Source: Prevotella communis (GTDB lineage Bacteria; Bacteroidota; Bacteroidia; Bacteroidales; Bacteroidaceae). From it: a stretch of 64,000 bases of DNA. The notes under the pieces were generated by a model. It saw nothing but the letters and a program-made list of their open reading frames with translations, was not told the origin of the DNA and searched no databases. The position numbers and the translations under genes were made by a program. Where the stretch lies: NCBI RefSeq assembly GCF_022024175.1, contig NZ_CP091794.1:806001-870000 (forward strand). The letters are read 5' to 3'. Position 1 is the stretch's first letter, and every line of letters starts with the position of its first letter. Of this stretch, positions 7,626 through 16,205 are shown piece after piece.

Positions 7626-7653
7626 GGTCATTTGGTCAAGGTCATTTGGTCAA
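7626..7653. repeat. Perfect 14-bp tandem repeat
   Basis: GGTCATTTGGTCAA occurs twice back to back directly after the DUF3987 stop codon, followed by AT-rich simple repeats (ATTTAGAATTATGAATTTAG). Confidence 0.75.
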
Positions 7654-7685
7654 AATCGATTTTATGAATATTGAAATTTAGAATT

Positions 7686-8081
7686 ATGAATTTAGAATTA
7701 AACAATTCGCAGGAATGCTTTGTGTTGCTCTGGCGCAGGCTGGAGCGCACGAGGCGCCTCCTCGGAGGTCAGTGTAAGCGGTATTGCATCCGCAATATAT
7801 TAAAGGCATGGTTCGGCTATGAAGCCACCGACGATTTTATCTGGGAGGTGTGTCACATGGCTGTGGTCGATGACGAGCCTCAGGAAGGCTGGAACGAGCT
7901 GCCGATACCGAGTCTTTATCCGCGCAAGCACCGTGAACTGTTGCGTGCTATCGTGGCTGTAAAAACGGGCGTCAGCTATCGGAAAGTCAATCTGAAAGCG
8001 CTCGATAAGGCTTATAGTGAAGCCTTTCCAAATAGTACACCAATAAACGTAAATAAAAAAGGTAAAAAGGTAAAAAAGTAA
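7686..8081 (+). CDS. Hypothetical element protein
   Basis: 131 residues, unrecognised. It is basic and helical: an Arg/Leu-rich start (LLWRRLERTRRLLGGQCKRYC), a middle WFGYEATDDFIWEVCHMAVVDDEP, and a Lys-rich tail ending KKGKKVKK. No signal peptide or membrane segment. The only ATG near the start (7686) lies inside a simple repeat (TTTAGAATTATGAATTTAG), so the repeat may provide the start codon. It is followed 2 bp later by the P5-like gene, suggesting co-transcription. The basic composition would suit nucleic-acid binding, but that is a guess. Confidence 0.6.
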   Translation: MNLELNNSQECFVLLWRRLERTRRLLGGQCKRYCIRNILKAWFGYEATDDFIWEVCHMAVVDDEPQEGWNELPIPSLYPRKHRELLRAIVAVKTGVSYRKVNLKALDKAYSEAFPNSTPINVNKKGKKVKK

Positions 8082-8083
8082 AA

Positions 8084-8500
8084 ATGATTAGTCGAGGAAT
8101 TAGAAATAATAATCCGCTGAATATCAGACGTTCAAAGGATAAGTGGCAGGGCATGAAGGCCTTGCAGACAGACCCTCAGTTCTGTCAGTTTGAAACAATG
8201 CCGTATGGCTGGCGTGCAGCTTTTAAGATGTTGACGCGTACATACTACCATGATTACAGATTGTATACCATCAGGGCGATAATCAACCGGTGGGCGCCGC
8301 CAAATGAGAACAACACGAAGCGGTACATTGAGAATGTATGCAGGCTGACGGGCATCGGAGCCGATGAGCCCCTGGGTATCCCCAGCGATAAGCCCGCCCG
8401 CTGGATTATGCTGGGTGCTGCCATGGGCATTCAGGAGTGCGGTCTGGAAGGCTTCGACTGGTTCGCCATGCTCAGGGGATGGTCTATGGCGAGAGAATAA
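8084..8500 (+). CDS. Phage structural protein P5-like / lysis-type protein
   Basis: 138 residues. The opening RGIRNNNPLNIRRSKDKWQG and later GWRAAFKMLTRTYY, TIRAIINRWAPPNENNTKRYIENV match a family often labelled structural protein P5 in Bacteroidota genomes. The family is related by motif to small phage-borne peptidoglycan-degrading or spike proteins. There is no signal peptide, as expected of a phage or mobile-element protein. It ends the putative element block and is followed 73 bp later by housekeeping metF with its own promoter. The precise activity is unproven. Confidence 0.7.
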   Translation: MISRGIRNNNPLNIRRSKDKWQGMKALQTDPQFCQFETMPYGWRAAFKMLTRTYYHDYRLYTIRAIINRWAPPNENNTKRYIENVCRLTGIGADEPLGIPSDKPARWIMLGAAMGIQECGLEGFDWFAMLRGWSMARE

Positions 8501-8556
8501 AGAGGCGTTTTGCAGCAATAATTCCTAAATCATGCTCGAAAAAAGAAAATTTTTAG

Positions 8557-8564
8557 TATCTTTG
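8557..8564 (+). promoter_or_regulatory. -7 promoter box of metF
   Basis: TATCTTTG followed by CA, 9 nt before the ATG at 8574. It rules out the upstream in-frame ATG at 8532. Confidence 0.65.
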
Positions 8565-8573
8565 CACCCAATT

Positions 8574-9533
8574 ATGGCCGTAGCAAACCTGATAACCAAG
8601 AATAGCGACGAGCATCAGTTCTCGTTTGAGGTGCTGCCCCCTCTGAAGGGGACGGGCACGGATAAGCTTTTTGCCGATATCGAAAAGCTTTGTAAGCTGA
8701 ATCCTGCATTCATCAATATTACGACGCATCACAGCGAGTATGTGTACAAGGAACTGAGCGACGGGCGCTTTGAGCGTCAGCGCATGCGTCTGCGCCCTGG
8801 CACCATTGCCGTGGCAGCAGCCATTCAGCAGCGTTTCCAGGTTCCAGTACAGCCCCACGTGATTTGTAGTGGCGCGACGATAGAGGATATTGAGTATGAA
8901 CTGCTGGACTTGCAGTTTCTGGGTATCACCGACCTGTTGCTGCTGCGTGGCGACAAGGCGAAGGAGGACCGTGTGTTCACGCCTACGCCGGGCGGTCATG
9001 CCCACACCACCGACCTGATCCGTCAGGTGCAGCGCTTCAACGAGGGATTCTTTGCCAATGGTGAGGCGATCAAGAACCCTGGGGCGAAGTTTGACATCGG
9101 TGTGGCCTGCTATCCCGAGAAGCACGAGGAGGCGCCCAACCTGGAGATGGATATGCAGTATCTGAAGGAGAAGCAGGACCTGGGTGCGCAGTATGCCGTG
9201 ACGCAGTTGTTCTACGACAACGAGAAATACTTTGCCTTTGTGGACAAGGCGCGCCAGATGGGTATCACCATCCCCATTATTCCTGGTATCAAGCCGCTGG
9301 CAAAGCTGACACAGCTCAGTGTGGTGCCGCGCACCTTCCATTGCGACATTCCAGAGGCACTGGCTCGCGAGATCGTGAAATGCAAGACGGATGCCGACGC
9401 GCGCAAGTTGGGCGTGGAATGGACCGTGAAGCAGTGTCAGGAGCTATATGCCCATGGCGTCAACGATATCCATTTCTATACAGTGGGTGCCGTGGATAGC
9501 GTGGTGGAGATTGTGAAGGAGTTAAGGAGTTAA
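8574..9533 (+). CDS. metF: 5,10-methylenetetrahydrofolate reductase
   Basis: 319 residues, close to the usual MetF length. It makes 5-methyltetrahydrofolate from methylene-THF for methionine synthesis, using FAD. Family features include FSFEVLPPLKGTGTDKLF near the N-terminus, the barrel strand PAFINITTHHS, LLLRGDKAK, FDIGVACYPEKHEEAPN and GITIPIIPGIKPL. The start is fixed by the promoter box at 8557. The last residues KELRS and the TAA stop are encoded by an AAGGAGTTA simple repeat that continues past the gene, so the natural C-terminus may have been replaced by repeat DNA. Confidence 0.93.
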   Translation: MAVANLITKNSDEHQFSFEVLPPLKGTGTDKLFADIEKLCKLNPAFINITTHHSEYVYKELSDGRFERQRMRLRPGTIAVAAAIQQRFQVPVQPHVICSGATIEDIEYELLDLQFLGITDLLLLRGDKAKEDRVFTPTPGGHAHTTDLIRQVQRFNEGFFANGEAIKNPGAKFDIGVACYPEKHEEAPNLEMDMQYLKEKQDLGAQYAVTQLFYDNEKYFAFVDKARQMGITIPIIPGIKPLAKLTQLSVVPRTFHCDIPEALAREIVKCKTDADARKLGVEWTVKQCQELYAHGVNDIHFYTVGAVDSVVEIVKELRS

Positions 9534-9570
9534 AGGAGTTAAGGAGATAAAGGAGTTAAAGGAGTTAAGA
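9516..9570 (+). repeat. AAGGAGTTA simple repeat spanning metF stop
   Basis: Tandem AAGGAGTTA/AAAGGAGTT units from within metF to just before holB. The same repeat occurs as an inverted pair at 41120-41227. Although AAGGAG looks like a Shine-Dalgarno sequence, the unit recurs after genes elsewhere and is better read as a dispersed repeat. Confidence 0.75.
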
Positions 9571-9580
9571 CGATAGACTG

Positions 9581-10681
9581 GTGAAATTTAGTGAGGTTAT
9601 AGGACAGGATGAGGTGAAGCAGCGCCTGGTGCAGATGGTCGAGGAAGGGCGTCTGCCGCATGCCATCATGCTTTGCGGACCTGAGGGTACGGGAAAGCTG
9701 GCACTGGCGGTGGCTTTTGCTTCGTATCTGCTGGGCGAGGATAATGCGATGGTGCAGAAACTGGAGCATCCCGACCTGCATTTCACATTTCCTACCATCA
9801 AGTTGCCCTCGATGAGTGCCGACCATAAGCCCGTGAGTGATGATTTCATCCACGAGTGGCACGACCTGCTGATGAAGGGCCCGTATTTCAAGGTTGAGGA
9901 ATGGCTCAAGGCGATGAGGGCGGAAAACCAGCAGGCTATCATTACGGCCGGCGAGAGCGACGAGCTGGTGAGGAAGCTGAGTCTGAAGTCCAGTCAGGGC
10001 GGCTACAAGGTGAGCATCATCTGGTTGCCCGAGCGTATGAACATAGAATGTGCGAACAAGCTGCTGAAGCTCATAGAGGAACCGCCCTCGCAGACGGTGT
10101 TCCTGATGGTGTGTGAAGAGCCCGACAAGCTGTTGGAGACCATCCGCAGCAGGGTGCAGCGCATCGACGTGAAGAAACTGCCAGCTGAGACCATCCGACA
10201 GGCGCTGATAGAGCGCAGGGGTATTGACGAGAACGCGGCACAGCGCGTCAGCCGACTGGCCAACGGCTCGTGGCTGAAGGCGATGGAGGCGCTGAGCGTG
10301 GGCACGGATAATCAGGCTTTCTTCGACCTCTTCGTGATGCTGATGCGACTGGCCTACCAGCGTAAGGTACGCGAGTTGCGCAAATGGAGCGAGACGCTGG
10401 GCAACCTGGGCCGTGAGAAGCAGAAAGCCTTCATGCTGTACGTGCTGCGCATGCTTCGCGAGAACTTCATGTACAACTTCCGTCAGGAGGAACTGGTATA
10501 CATGACGCAGGAAGAGGAGGACTTTGCCAGGAACTTTGCCCGTTTCATCAATGAGGCGAACATCCTGCCGCTCTACGACCTGACCAACGTGGCCATACGT
10601 GACATCGGCCAGAATGCCAACGGCAAGATAGTCTTCTTTGACTACGCCCTGAAAATGATTGTATTGTTGATTCAAAAATAA
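9581..10681 (+). CDS. holB: DNA polymerase III delta-prime subunit (clamp loader)
   Basis: 366 residues with GTG as start. AAA+ clamp-loader subunit. The start FSEVIGQDEVKQRL is typical, the Walker-A site is GPEGTGK (33-39), and sensor-type regions include NKLLKLIEEPPSQTVFLMVCEEPDKLLETIRSRVQ. The four-Cys zinc module of many clamp-loader subunits is absent. It loads the sliding clamp with the gamma/tau and delta subunits. The next gene, ricT, starts 5 bp downstream; the same order (holB then a PSP1/RicT gene) is widespread in bacteria and supports the call. The C-terminal collar region is typical helical sequence. Confidence 0.88.
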   Translation: MKFSEVIGQDEVKQRLVQMVEEGRLPHAIMLCGPEGTGKLALAVAFASYLLGEDNAMVQKLEHPDLHFTFPTIKLPSMSADHKPVSDDFIHEWHDLLMKGPYFKVEEWLKAMRAENQQAIITAGESDELVRKLSLKSSQGGYKVSIIWLPERMNIECANKLLKLIEEPPSQTVFLMVCEEPDKLLETIRSRVQRIDVKKLPAETIRQALIERRGIDENAAQRVSRLANGSWLKAMEALSVGTDNQAFFDLFVMLMRLAYQRKVRELRKWSETLGNLGREKQKAFMLYVLRMLRENFMYNFRQEELVYMTQEEEDFARNFARFINEANILPLYDLTNVAIRDIGQNANGKIVFFDYALKMIVLLIQK

Positions 10682-10686
10682 GATAC

Positions 10687-11907
10687 ATGGAAGAGAAACA
10701 AAGAACATACGAGATACGAACCGGTTGTGACCGTGGACTCTGCAGAGCTGCCGTGGGCCGACAGGACCGTCAGTTGAATACATACGACTGGCTGGCCGAC
10801 GTGCCTGGCAACCTGGAGACGACCGACCTGGTGGAGGTGCAGTTCAAGCACACCCGCAAGGGCTACTACCACAATGTGAACAACCTGCCCCTGAAGAAGG
10901 GTGACATCGTGGCCGTGGAGGCCAGTCCGGGTCATGATATCGGCGTGGTGACGCTGACAGGCCGACTGGTGACGCTGCAGATCAAGAAGGCCAACCTGAA
11001 GAGTGCCGACGATATCAAGCGCATCTACCGACTGGCACGCCAGGTGGATATGGACAAGTATCACGAGGCGAAGGCACGCGAGCACGAGACGATGATCCAG
11101 AGCCGTGAGATTGCCAAGAAGCTGGGACTGGACATGAAGATTGGCGACGTGGAGTATCAGGGCGACGGTCAGAAGGCTATCTTCTACTATATCGCCGACG
11201 AGCGCGTGGACTTCCGCCAGTTGATCAAGGACCTGGCTGCTGCCTTCCACGTACGCATCGAGATGAAGCAGATCGGAGCGCGCCAGGAGGCTGGCCGCAT
11301 CGGCGGAACGGGTCCCTGCGGACGTGAGTTGTGCTGCGCCACATGGATGAAGAACTTCGTCTCTGTGAGCACGGGTGCCGCCCGCTATCAGGATATCTCG
11401 CTGAACCCGCAGAAGCTGGCTGGTATGTGTGCCAAACTGAAATGCTGCCTGAACTACGAGGTGGATGACTACATGGAGGCTGGCAAGGTGCTGCCTAACC
11501 GTGAGGTGGTGCTGCAGACGCTCGACTCGGACTACTACTATTTCAAGGCTGATATCCTGGCAGGACTGGTGACGTACTCTACGGACAAGCGCATCGCCGC
11601 TAACCTGGAGACCATCACGGCACAGCGCGCCAAGGAGATTATCGAGATGAACAAGCGCGGACAGAAGCCTGCCGACCTGCAGCCCGATGAGGAGAAAATC
11701 AAGAAGCAGCAGGAGAATGCGCCTGTGGACCTGCTCGCTGGCGACGATATACACCGCTTCGACAAGGCCAAGAAGAAAAAGAAGAAAAAGAAGCCTCAGA
11801 GACCTAAGGGGGAACAGCCCAACGGCGGACAACCCAATGGTGGACAACCAAGAGGCGAACAGCACAGAGGCGAACACCAGAGAAATGAGAAACCTGCTCA
11901 GGAATAG
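10687..11907 (+). CDS. ricT: PSP1-domain protein RicT (YaaT-like)
   Basis: 406 residues. The PSP1 C-terminal domain occupies ~100-300 with the conserved Cys clusters CGRELCC and CAKLKCC that in RicT help bind an iron-sulfur cluster. In Bacillus the RicT complex affects RNA processing and development; the role in Bacteroidota is not established. The C-terminus is a low-complexity tail: a run of Lys, then repeats of GGQPN/RGEQ/RGEH encoded by short direct repeats near 11815-11880. It lies 5 bp after holB and overlaps gldH by 23 bp. Confidence 0.85.
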   Translation: MEEKQRTYEIRTGCDRGLCRAAVGRQDRQLNTYDWLADVPGNLETTDLVEVQFKHTRKGYYHNVNNLPLKKGDIVAVEASPGHDIGVVTLTGRLVTLQIKKANLKSADDIKRIYRLARQVDMDKYHEAKAREHETMIQSREIAKKLGLDMKIGDVEYQGDGQKAIFYYIADERVDFRQLIKDLAAAFHVRIEMKQIGARQEAGRIGGTGPCGRELCCATWMKNFVSVSTGAARYQDISLNPQKLAGMCAKLKCCLNYEVDDYMEAGKVLPNREVVLQTLDSDYYYFKADILAGLVTYSTDKRIAANLETITAQRAKEIIEMNKRGQKPADLQPDEEKIKKQQENAPVDLLAGDDIHRFDKAKKKKKKKKPQRPKGEQPNGGQPNGGQPRGEQHRGEHQRNEKPAQE

Positions 11908-12361
11908 TTTGCTGATACTGATGGCGGCCCAACTGGTACTGACCGGTTGCAGCCGCCAAACGGTTTACAGTCACTACGAGAACATCGGCACAGAGGGATG
12001 GGAACGTAGGGACAGTGTGGCGTATGTGGTGCCTGTGCGCAAGGGTGGCACGTTTGAAGAGGAGGTGGGGATTCGTTCTACGCGAATCTATCCCTATATG
12101 AACATCGCCCTGATCGTGTCGCAGGAGGCACAGCCGTCGGGCGCGCATCGTCAGGATACGGTCTATATGAACCTGACGGACGAGAAGGGACACGGCGAGG
12201 GCGAGGGCGTCAGTTACAGGCAGTTGACGGCGCCTGTATCGCGCATACAACTGCAGGATGGCGACACGCTGCGTGTGAGCATCCGTCATTATATGCACAG
12301 GGAAAACCTGCCCGGCATCAAGGATGTGGGGTTCAGTATGACAAGGGCCGACGAGGGGTAA
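11885..12361 (+). CDS. gldH: Gliding-motility-type lipoprotein GldH
   Basis: 158 residues. Signal peptide with lipobox LTGC (lipidated Cys22), then a conserved opening VYSHYENIGTEGWERRDSV typical of GldH. Family proteins are needed for gliding in Flavobacterium, but are kept in non-motile Bacteroidales, where the role is unclear. The start at 11885 lies inside the ricT end (23-bp overlap) and is the only ATG just before the signal peptide. It converges on rodA, whose end is 8 bp away. Confidence 0.85.
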   Translation: MRNLLRNSLLILMAAQLVLTGCSRQTVYSHYENIGTEGWERRDSVAYVVPVRKGGTFEEEVGIRSTRIYPYMNIALIVSQEAQPSGAHRQDTVYMNLTDEKGHGEGEGVSYRQLTAPVSRIQLQDGDTLRVSIRHYMHRENLPGIKDVGFSMTRADEG

Positions 12362-12369
12362 TCAGTTGA

Positions 12370-13842
12370 TTACCTGTTGGCCGCGTTGCGCCCTGCATCG
12401 ATACGCAGGAAGATAAAGAGCAGGAGGGTGAAGCCCCACAGCGACGAACCGCCATAGGAGAAGAAGGGCAGGGGGATGCCTATCACGGGGGTGAGACCTA
12501 ATACCATACCTACATTGATGAAGACATGGAACAGGAAGATGGACAGGACGCAATAGCCATAGACGCGCCCGAAGGTGGTGGGCTGGCGTTCGGCCAGGTG
12601 GATCAGGCGTAGTATCAGGGTGAGGAACAGCAGCAGTACGCCGGCAGCGCCTACGAATCCTTCTTCCTCGCCAACGGTACAGAAGATGAAGTCGGTATCC
12701 TGTTCGGGCACGTACTTCAGCTTGGTCTGTGTGCCATTGAGGAAACCCTTGCCTTCCAGTCCGCCGGAGCCGATGGCAATCTCACTCTGGTGCACGTTGT
12801 AACCGGCACCTTTCAGGTCTTCTTCCAGTCCGAGGAGCACATTGATACGGGTGCGCTGGTGCTGCTCAAGGACATGATTGAGTGCGTAGTCGGCAAAATT
12901 GAAGAATAACAGTGAACCGGCTGAGAAGGCCAGTATCCATAAATAATTATGTACGCGCGTGCGAAGGCCGTGCCACAACAGGTAGCCCATCAGGAAAAGG
13001 GTGAGCGGGAGTTGCACCCAGAACAGGTTGAACGGCACCACAAAGAAGGAGAACAGGGTGCTCACCAGGGTGACGCCGATACAGATGCTGAGGCACAGGA
13101 TGGTCTTGTCCCATCGCTGGCAGTACACGCCTATCATCACGGCAGAGAAGAGCTGTATCATCAGGAACACCACGTAATAGCCAATGGAGGTGGGGGTGTG
13201 CCACAGGGTGGGTTCGGCATAGCGGATGCCAATGACGAAATAGAGGACCATGGCCACGCCCGTGAAGAGGATACTGCCCGACATGCCTTCCCTGTAGAAC
13301 ATCAGGAAGAAGGCGAGATAGACCAGGGCGGAACCCGTCTCGCGCTGCATCACGATAAACAGCATGGGCGTCAGGATGATGGCAAGCGTCTTGATGAAGT
13401 CGCGCGGCCTGGTGATGTCGTAGCCGTAGGTGCCCATGAACTTGGCCAGGGCGAGGGCTGTGGCAAACTTGGCAAACTCAGCCGGTTGCAGGCGCAGCGG
13501 ACCGAGCACGAGCCACGATCGGGAGCCCTTGATGCTATGGGGGTTGAAGATGGTGGCAAAGAGCAGTAGGAGCAGGATGGCGAAGATGACGTAGGCAAAG
13601 GTGTCGTAGAGGCGGTCGTCGAGCAGGAGCAGGACGGTGCCTAGCACGATAGAGGTGCCGATCCACACAATCTGCATGCCGGAACGGGCAGAGAGTGAGA
13701 GCAGTTCTGTGTCGCTGCCATAGTCGTAGCTGGCACCGCAGACACTGAGCCATCCCAGTGACAAGAGGGCCACGTAGATGACAATCGTCCACCAGTCAAC
13801 GGAACGTATGACGCTGTATTTTCTATCTGTCGGCTGTACCAT
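12370..13842 (-). CDS. rodA: Peptidoglycan glycosyltransferase RodA (SEDS family)
   Basis: 490 residues, multi-pass membrane protein. It polymerises lipid II in the lateral-wall machinery together with PBP2. Family hallmarks are GSRSWLVLGPLRLQPAEFAK, ETGSALVYLAFFLMFYREG, the late stretch HQSEIAIGSGGLEGKGFLNG, PEQDTDFIFCTVGEEEGF and GIPLPFFSYGGSS near the C-terminus. It overlaps mrdA by 20 bp (start at 13842, mrdA end at 13823), so the two are translationally coupled. Somewhat longer than E. coli RodA because of extra length between transmembrane segments. Last gene of the shape operon. Confidence 0.93.
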   Translation of the reverse strand: MVQPTDRKYSVIRSVDWWTIVIYVALLSLGWLSVCGASYDYGSDTELLSLSARSGMQIVWIGTSIVLGTVLLLLDDRLYDTFAYVIFAILLLLLFATIFNPHSIKGSRSWLVLGPLRLQPAEFAKFATALALAKFMGTYGYDITRPRDFIKTLAIILTPMLFIVMQRETGSALVYLAFFLMFYREGMSGSILFTGVAMVLYFVIGIRYAEPTLWHTPTSIGYYVVFLMIQLFSAVMIGVYCQRWDKTILCLSICIGVTLVSTLFSFFVVPFNLFWVQLPLTLFLMGYLLWHGLRTRVHNYLWILAFSAGSLLFFNFADYALNHVLEQHQRTRINVLLGLEEDLKGAGYNVHQSEIAIGSGGLEGKGFLNGTQTKLKYVPEQDTDFIFCTVGEEEGFVGAAGVLLLFLTLILRLIHLAERQPTTFGRVYGYCVLSIFLFHVFINVGMVLGLTPVIGIPLPFFSYGGSSLWGFTLLLFIFLRIDAGRNAANR

Positions 13843-15673
13843 AGTTAATTCGTTTATCCTGTATTTCCTGAGCTTTGGCCTTTGAAGCCTCTGAGAGTTC
13901 GCCGTGGAGGTACTTCTCCATGATCAGTCCGCCGATGGGCACACCATAGGTGGCACCCCATCCGCCGTTCTCCACATACACGGCAACGGCAATCTTGGGG
14001 TCGTCCATGGGCGCGAAACCCATGAAGACGGAGTGGTCGTGACCACGGTTCTGGGCGGTACCGGTCTTACCGCAGGCCATGAAGTCGTATTTCGCCAGTT
14101 CATGGCAGGTACCTCCCAGTGCAGCAGAGCGCATGCCTTGCACCACGGCTTCGTAGGCCTGTCTGCTGGCCATCGTATAGCGACGGTTGGTATAGAGCGT
14201 ATCCAGTTTGTTGTCCTCAATCTTCTTGACCACATGGGGTGTGATGAAATAGCCGCGGTTGGCAATCGTCGCACCAAGGTTGGCTATCTGCAGGGGCGTG
14301 GCGTTGACCTCACCCTGTCCGATGGAGATGGAGATGACGGTGAGACCGTTCCACGAACCTTTATAGGCCTTGTCGTAGAACATGGCGTTGGGGATGAGGC
14401 CGCGACGCTCGCCTGGCAGGTCGATGCCAAGTCGGTAGCCGAAGCCCATAGACACCATGTAGTCGCGCCATTTGTCCATCGCTACCTGTACGGTGGGGTA
14501 TTTCTGGCGGTTACCCATCATGTGGTAGAGTCCCCAGCAGAAATAGCCGTTGCACGAGGTGGACAAGGCCGGAACGAGGGGTAGGGGGGAACCGTGGCCG
14601 TGACAACCTACGCGCAGACCTTTATACACAAAGCCATGATAGCAGGGATAGGCTGTATGTGGGGTGATGATGCCTTCCGACAAGAAGGTCAGGGCCTGGG
14701 TGGTCTTGAAGGTGGAGCCAGGGGGATACTGTCCCATAATGGAACGGTTGAGCAGGGGCTTCCAGGAATTCCTGCTCAGTTCGATGTGACTCTTGGAACG
14801 CTGGCGTCCTACCATCATACGGGGATCATAGGTGGGGGAACTGACCATGCAGAGCACTTCACCCGTCTTGGGCTCGATGGCTACAATAGAGCCGATCTTG
14901 CCTTCCAGCAATCGTTCGCCCAGGGCCTGGAGGTCTATGTCGATACCCAGGGTCAGGTTCTTGCCCGGCACAGGGGGACGGTCCAGTTCGCCGTCCTTAT
15001 AGCTGCCCTGGATACGTCCGTGGGCATCGCGCAACAGAATCTGCACGCCTTTCTCGCCGCGCAGGTATTTCTCGTAATAGCGCTCCACACCCAGTTTGCC
15101 GATATAGTCGCCCGACTGGTAGTAGTCGTCTTCCTCAATATCTGACGGTGACACCTCTGCCACGTCGCCCAGCACATGGGCAGCATAGGGATATTCGTAC
15201 TGGCGGATGCTGCGCTTCTGGACATAGAAGCCAGGGAAGCGGTACATCTTCTCCTGCAGCACACTGAAGTCGTGGTCGGAGAGCTGACTCCTGAACATCT
15301 GTTCGGTGAAGCGTGAATAGCCGGGGTTCTTCGAACGGTCCTTGATGGCCTCCATGCGTTCGTCGAACTCTTCACGGGTGATACCCAGGGCCTCACAGAA
15401 CTCAAGGGTGTCAAGGTGGTTCCTGGCCTCATTCATCACCACCATGATATCATACGAGGGCTGGTTGTAGACCAGCAACTTGCCGTTGCGGTCCTTGATG
15501 ACGCCTCGCGAGGGGTAGGCTATCTTCTTCAGAAAGGCATTGGAGTCGGCGTTCTTCTTGTAGTCGTCGCTCATCAGCTGAAGGGTAAACAGACGGATGA
15601 TATAGACGATGACAATGAAGGTTGCCACGCCAGCTATCACAAACCGTCTATACTCCAGTCCGTAATTCTTCAC
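13823..15673 (-). CDS. mrdA: Penicillin-binding protein 2 (transpeptidase)
   Basis: 616 residues. One N-terminal membrane anchor (~12-33), a PBP dimerisation domain, and the transpeptidase domain with active-site S320-T-F-K, S-C-N at 373-375, and K536-T-G. It cross-links peptidoglycan during cell elongation with RodA. The proline-rich PPGSTFK and CGKTGTAQNRGHDHS surroundings are standard. It lies between mreD (7 bp gap) and rodA (overlap), matching the widespread mre-mrdA-rodA order. Confidence 0.94.
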   Translation of the reverse strand: MKNYGLEYRRFVIAGVATFIVIVYIIRLFTLQLMSDDYKKNADSNAFLKKIAYPSRGVIKDRNGKLLVYNQPSYDIMVVMNEARNHLDTLEFCEALGITREEFDERMEAIKDRSKNPGYSRFTEQMFRSQLSDHDFSVLQEKMYRFPGFYVQKRSIRQYEYPYAAHVLGDVAEVSPSDIEEDDYYQSGDYIGKLGVERYYEKYLRGEKGVQILLRDAHGRIQGSYKDGELDRPPVPGKNLTLGIDIDLQALGERLLEGKIGSIVAIEPKTGEVLCMVSSPTYDPRMMVGRQRSKSHIELSRNSWKPLLNRSIMGQYPPGSTFKTTQALTFLSEGIITPHTAYPCYHGFVYKGLRVGCHGHGSPLPLVPALSTSCNGYFCWGLYHMMGNRQKYPTVQVAMDKWRDYMVSMGFGYRLGIDLPGERRGLIPNAMFYDKAYKGSWNGLTVISISIGQGEVNATPLQIANLGATIANRGYFITPHVVKKIEDNKLDTLYTNRRYTMASRQAYEAVVQGMRSAALGGTCHELAKYDFMACGKTGTAQNRGHDHSVFMGFAPMDDPKIAVAVYVENGGWGATYGVPIGGLIMEKYLHGELSEASKAKAQEIQDKRINYGTADR

Positions 15674-15679
15674 GTCTGC

Positions 15680-16183
15680 TTACTTACTTTTTCTGAAACA
15701 CTCGAGTGTGAAAATGAAAATAACGGTGAGGATGGTACTGCCTGCCACACATTGCAGCCAGTAGAGCCAGTCGAAGAAACTGAACGACTCAAGGGCAAAG
15801 AATACGATGCAGAACAGCAGGGTGAGGATGCTGGAGAAATGGGCAAACTTACCTACGCTCATCGTTTCTGCGGATACCTTCAGGTGGTCGTCGGCATCAC
15901 GCGGCAGAAACAGTTCCAGCAACATGGGTTGCAAGGCGCCTATCAGCGTCATGGATGCTGAGGCTACGCCAGGGGTGTTGGAAAAGGTGTCGATGATGAG
16001 GCCGAGGGTGAAACACCACAGCAGGATAGCCCAACGGGGATAATTGCGGGGAAACATGATGGCGAAATAGACATACAGCAAGGGAGTGGCACAGTTGAAC
16101 ACATGGATGCGGTTGAGCACCATGACCTGTACCAGGCAGAATACTACCATCATGACTATACGCTGTATCATGTCCGTCATCAT
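15680..16183 (-). CDS. mreD: Rod-shape protein MreD
   Basis: 167 residues with about five hydrophobic segments. The sequence LNRIHVFNCATPLLYVYFAIMF and the stretch FTLGLIIDTFSNTPGVASAS are typical of Bacteroidota MreD. It is a membrane partner of MreC and RodA/PBP2 in the elongasome. The genomic position between mreC (22 bp) and mrdA (7 bp) supports the call, since MreD sequences are poorly conserved. Confidence 0.88.
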   Translation of the reverse strand: MMTDMIQRIVMMVVFCLVQVMVLNRIHVFNCATPLLYVYFAIMFPRNYPRWAILLWCFTLGLIIDTFSNTPGVASASMTLIGALQPMLLELFLPRDADDHLKVSAETMSVGKFAHFSSILTLLFCIVFFALESFSFFDWLYWLQCVAGSTILTVIFIFTLECFRKSK

Positions 16184-16205
16184 ACTTCTGAAATGCTAGT
16201 TTTTT

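Noticed and set aside
9516..9570. Strong Shine-Dalgarno sequence for holB
   Set aside because: AAGGAG recurs in a tandem repeat that also occurs at 41 kb after a gene, and other genes here have no such site; Bacteroidota seldom depend on it.
9539..10783. 414-residue antisense frame over holB
   Set aside because: Overlaps the complete clamp-loader gene and shows no family motif.
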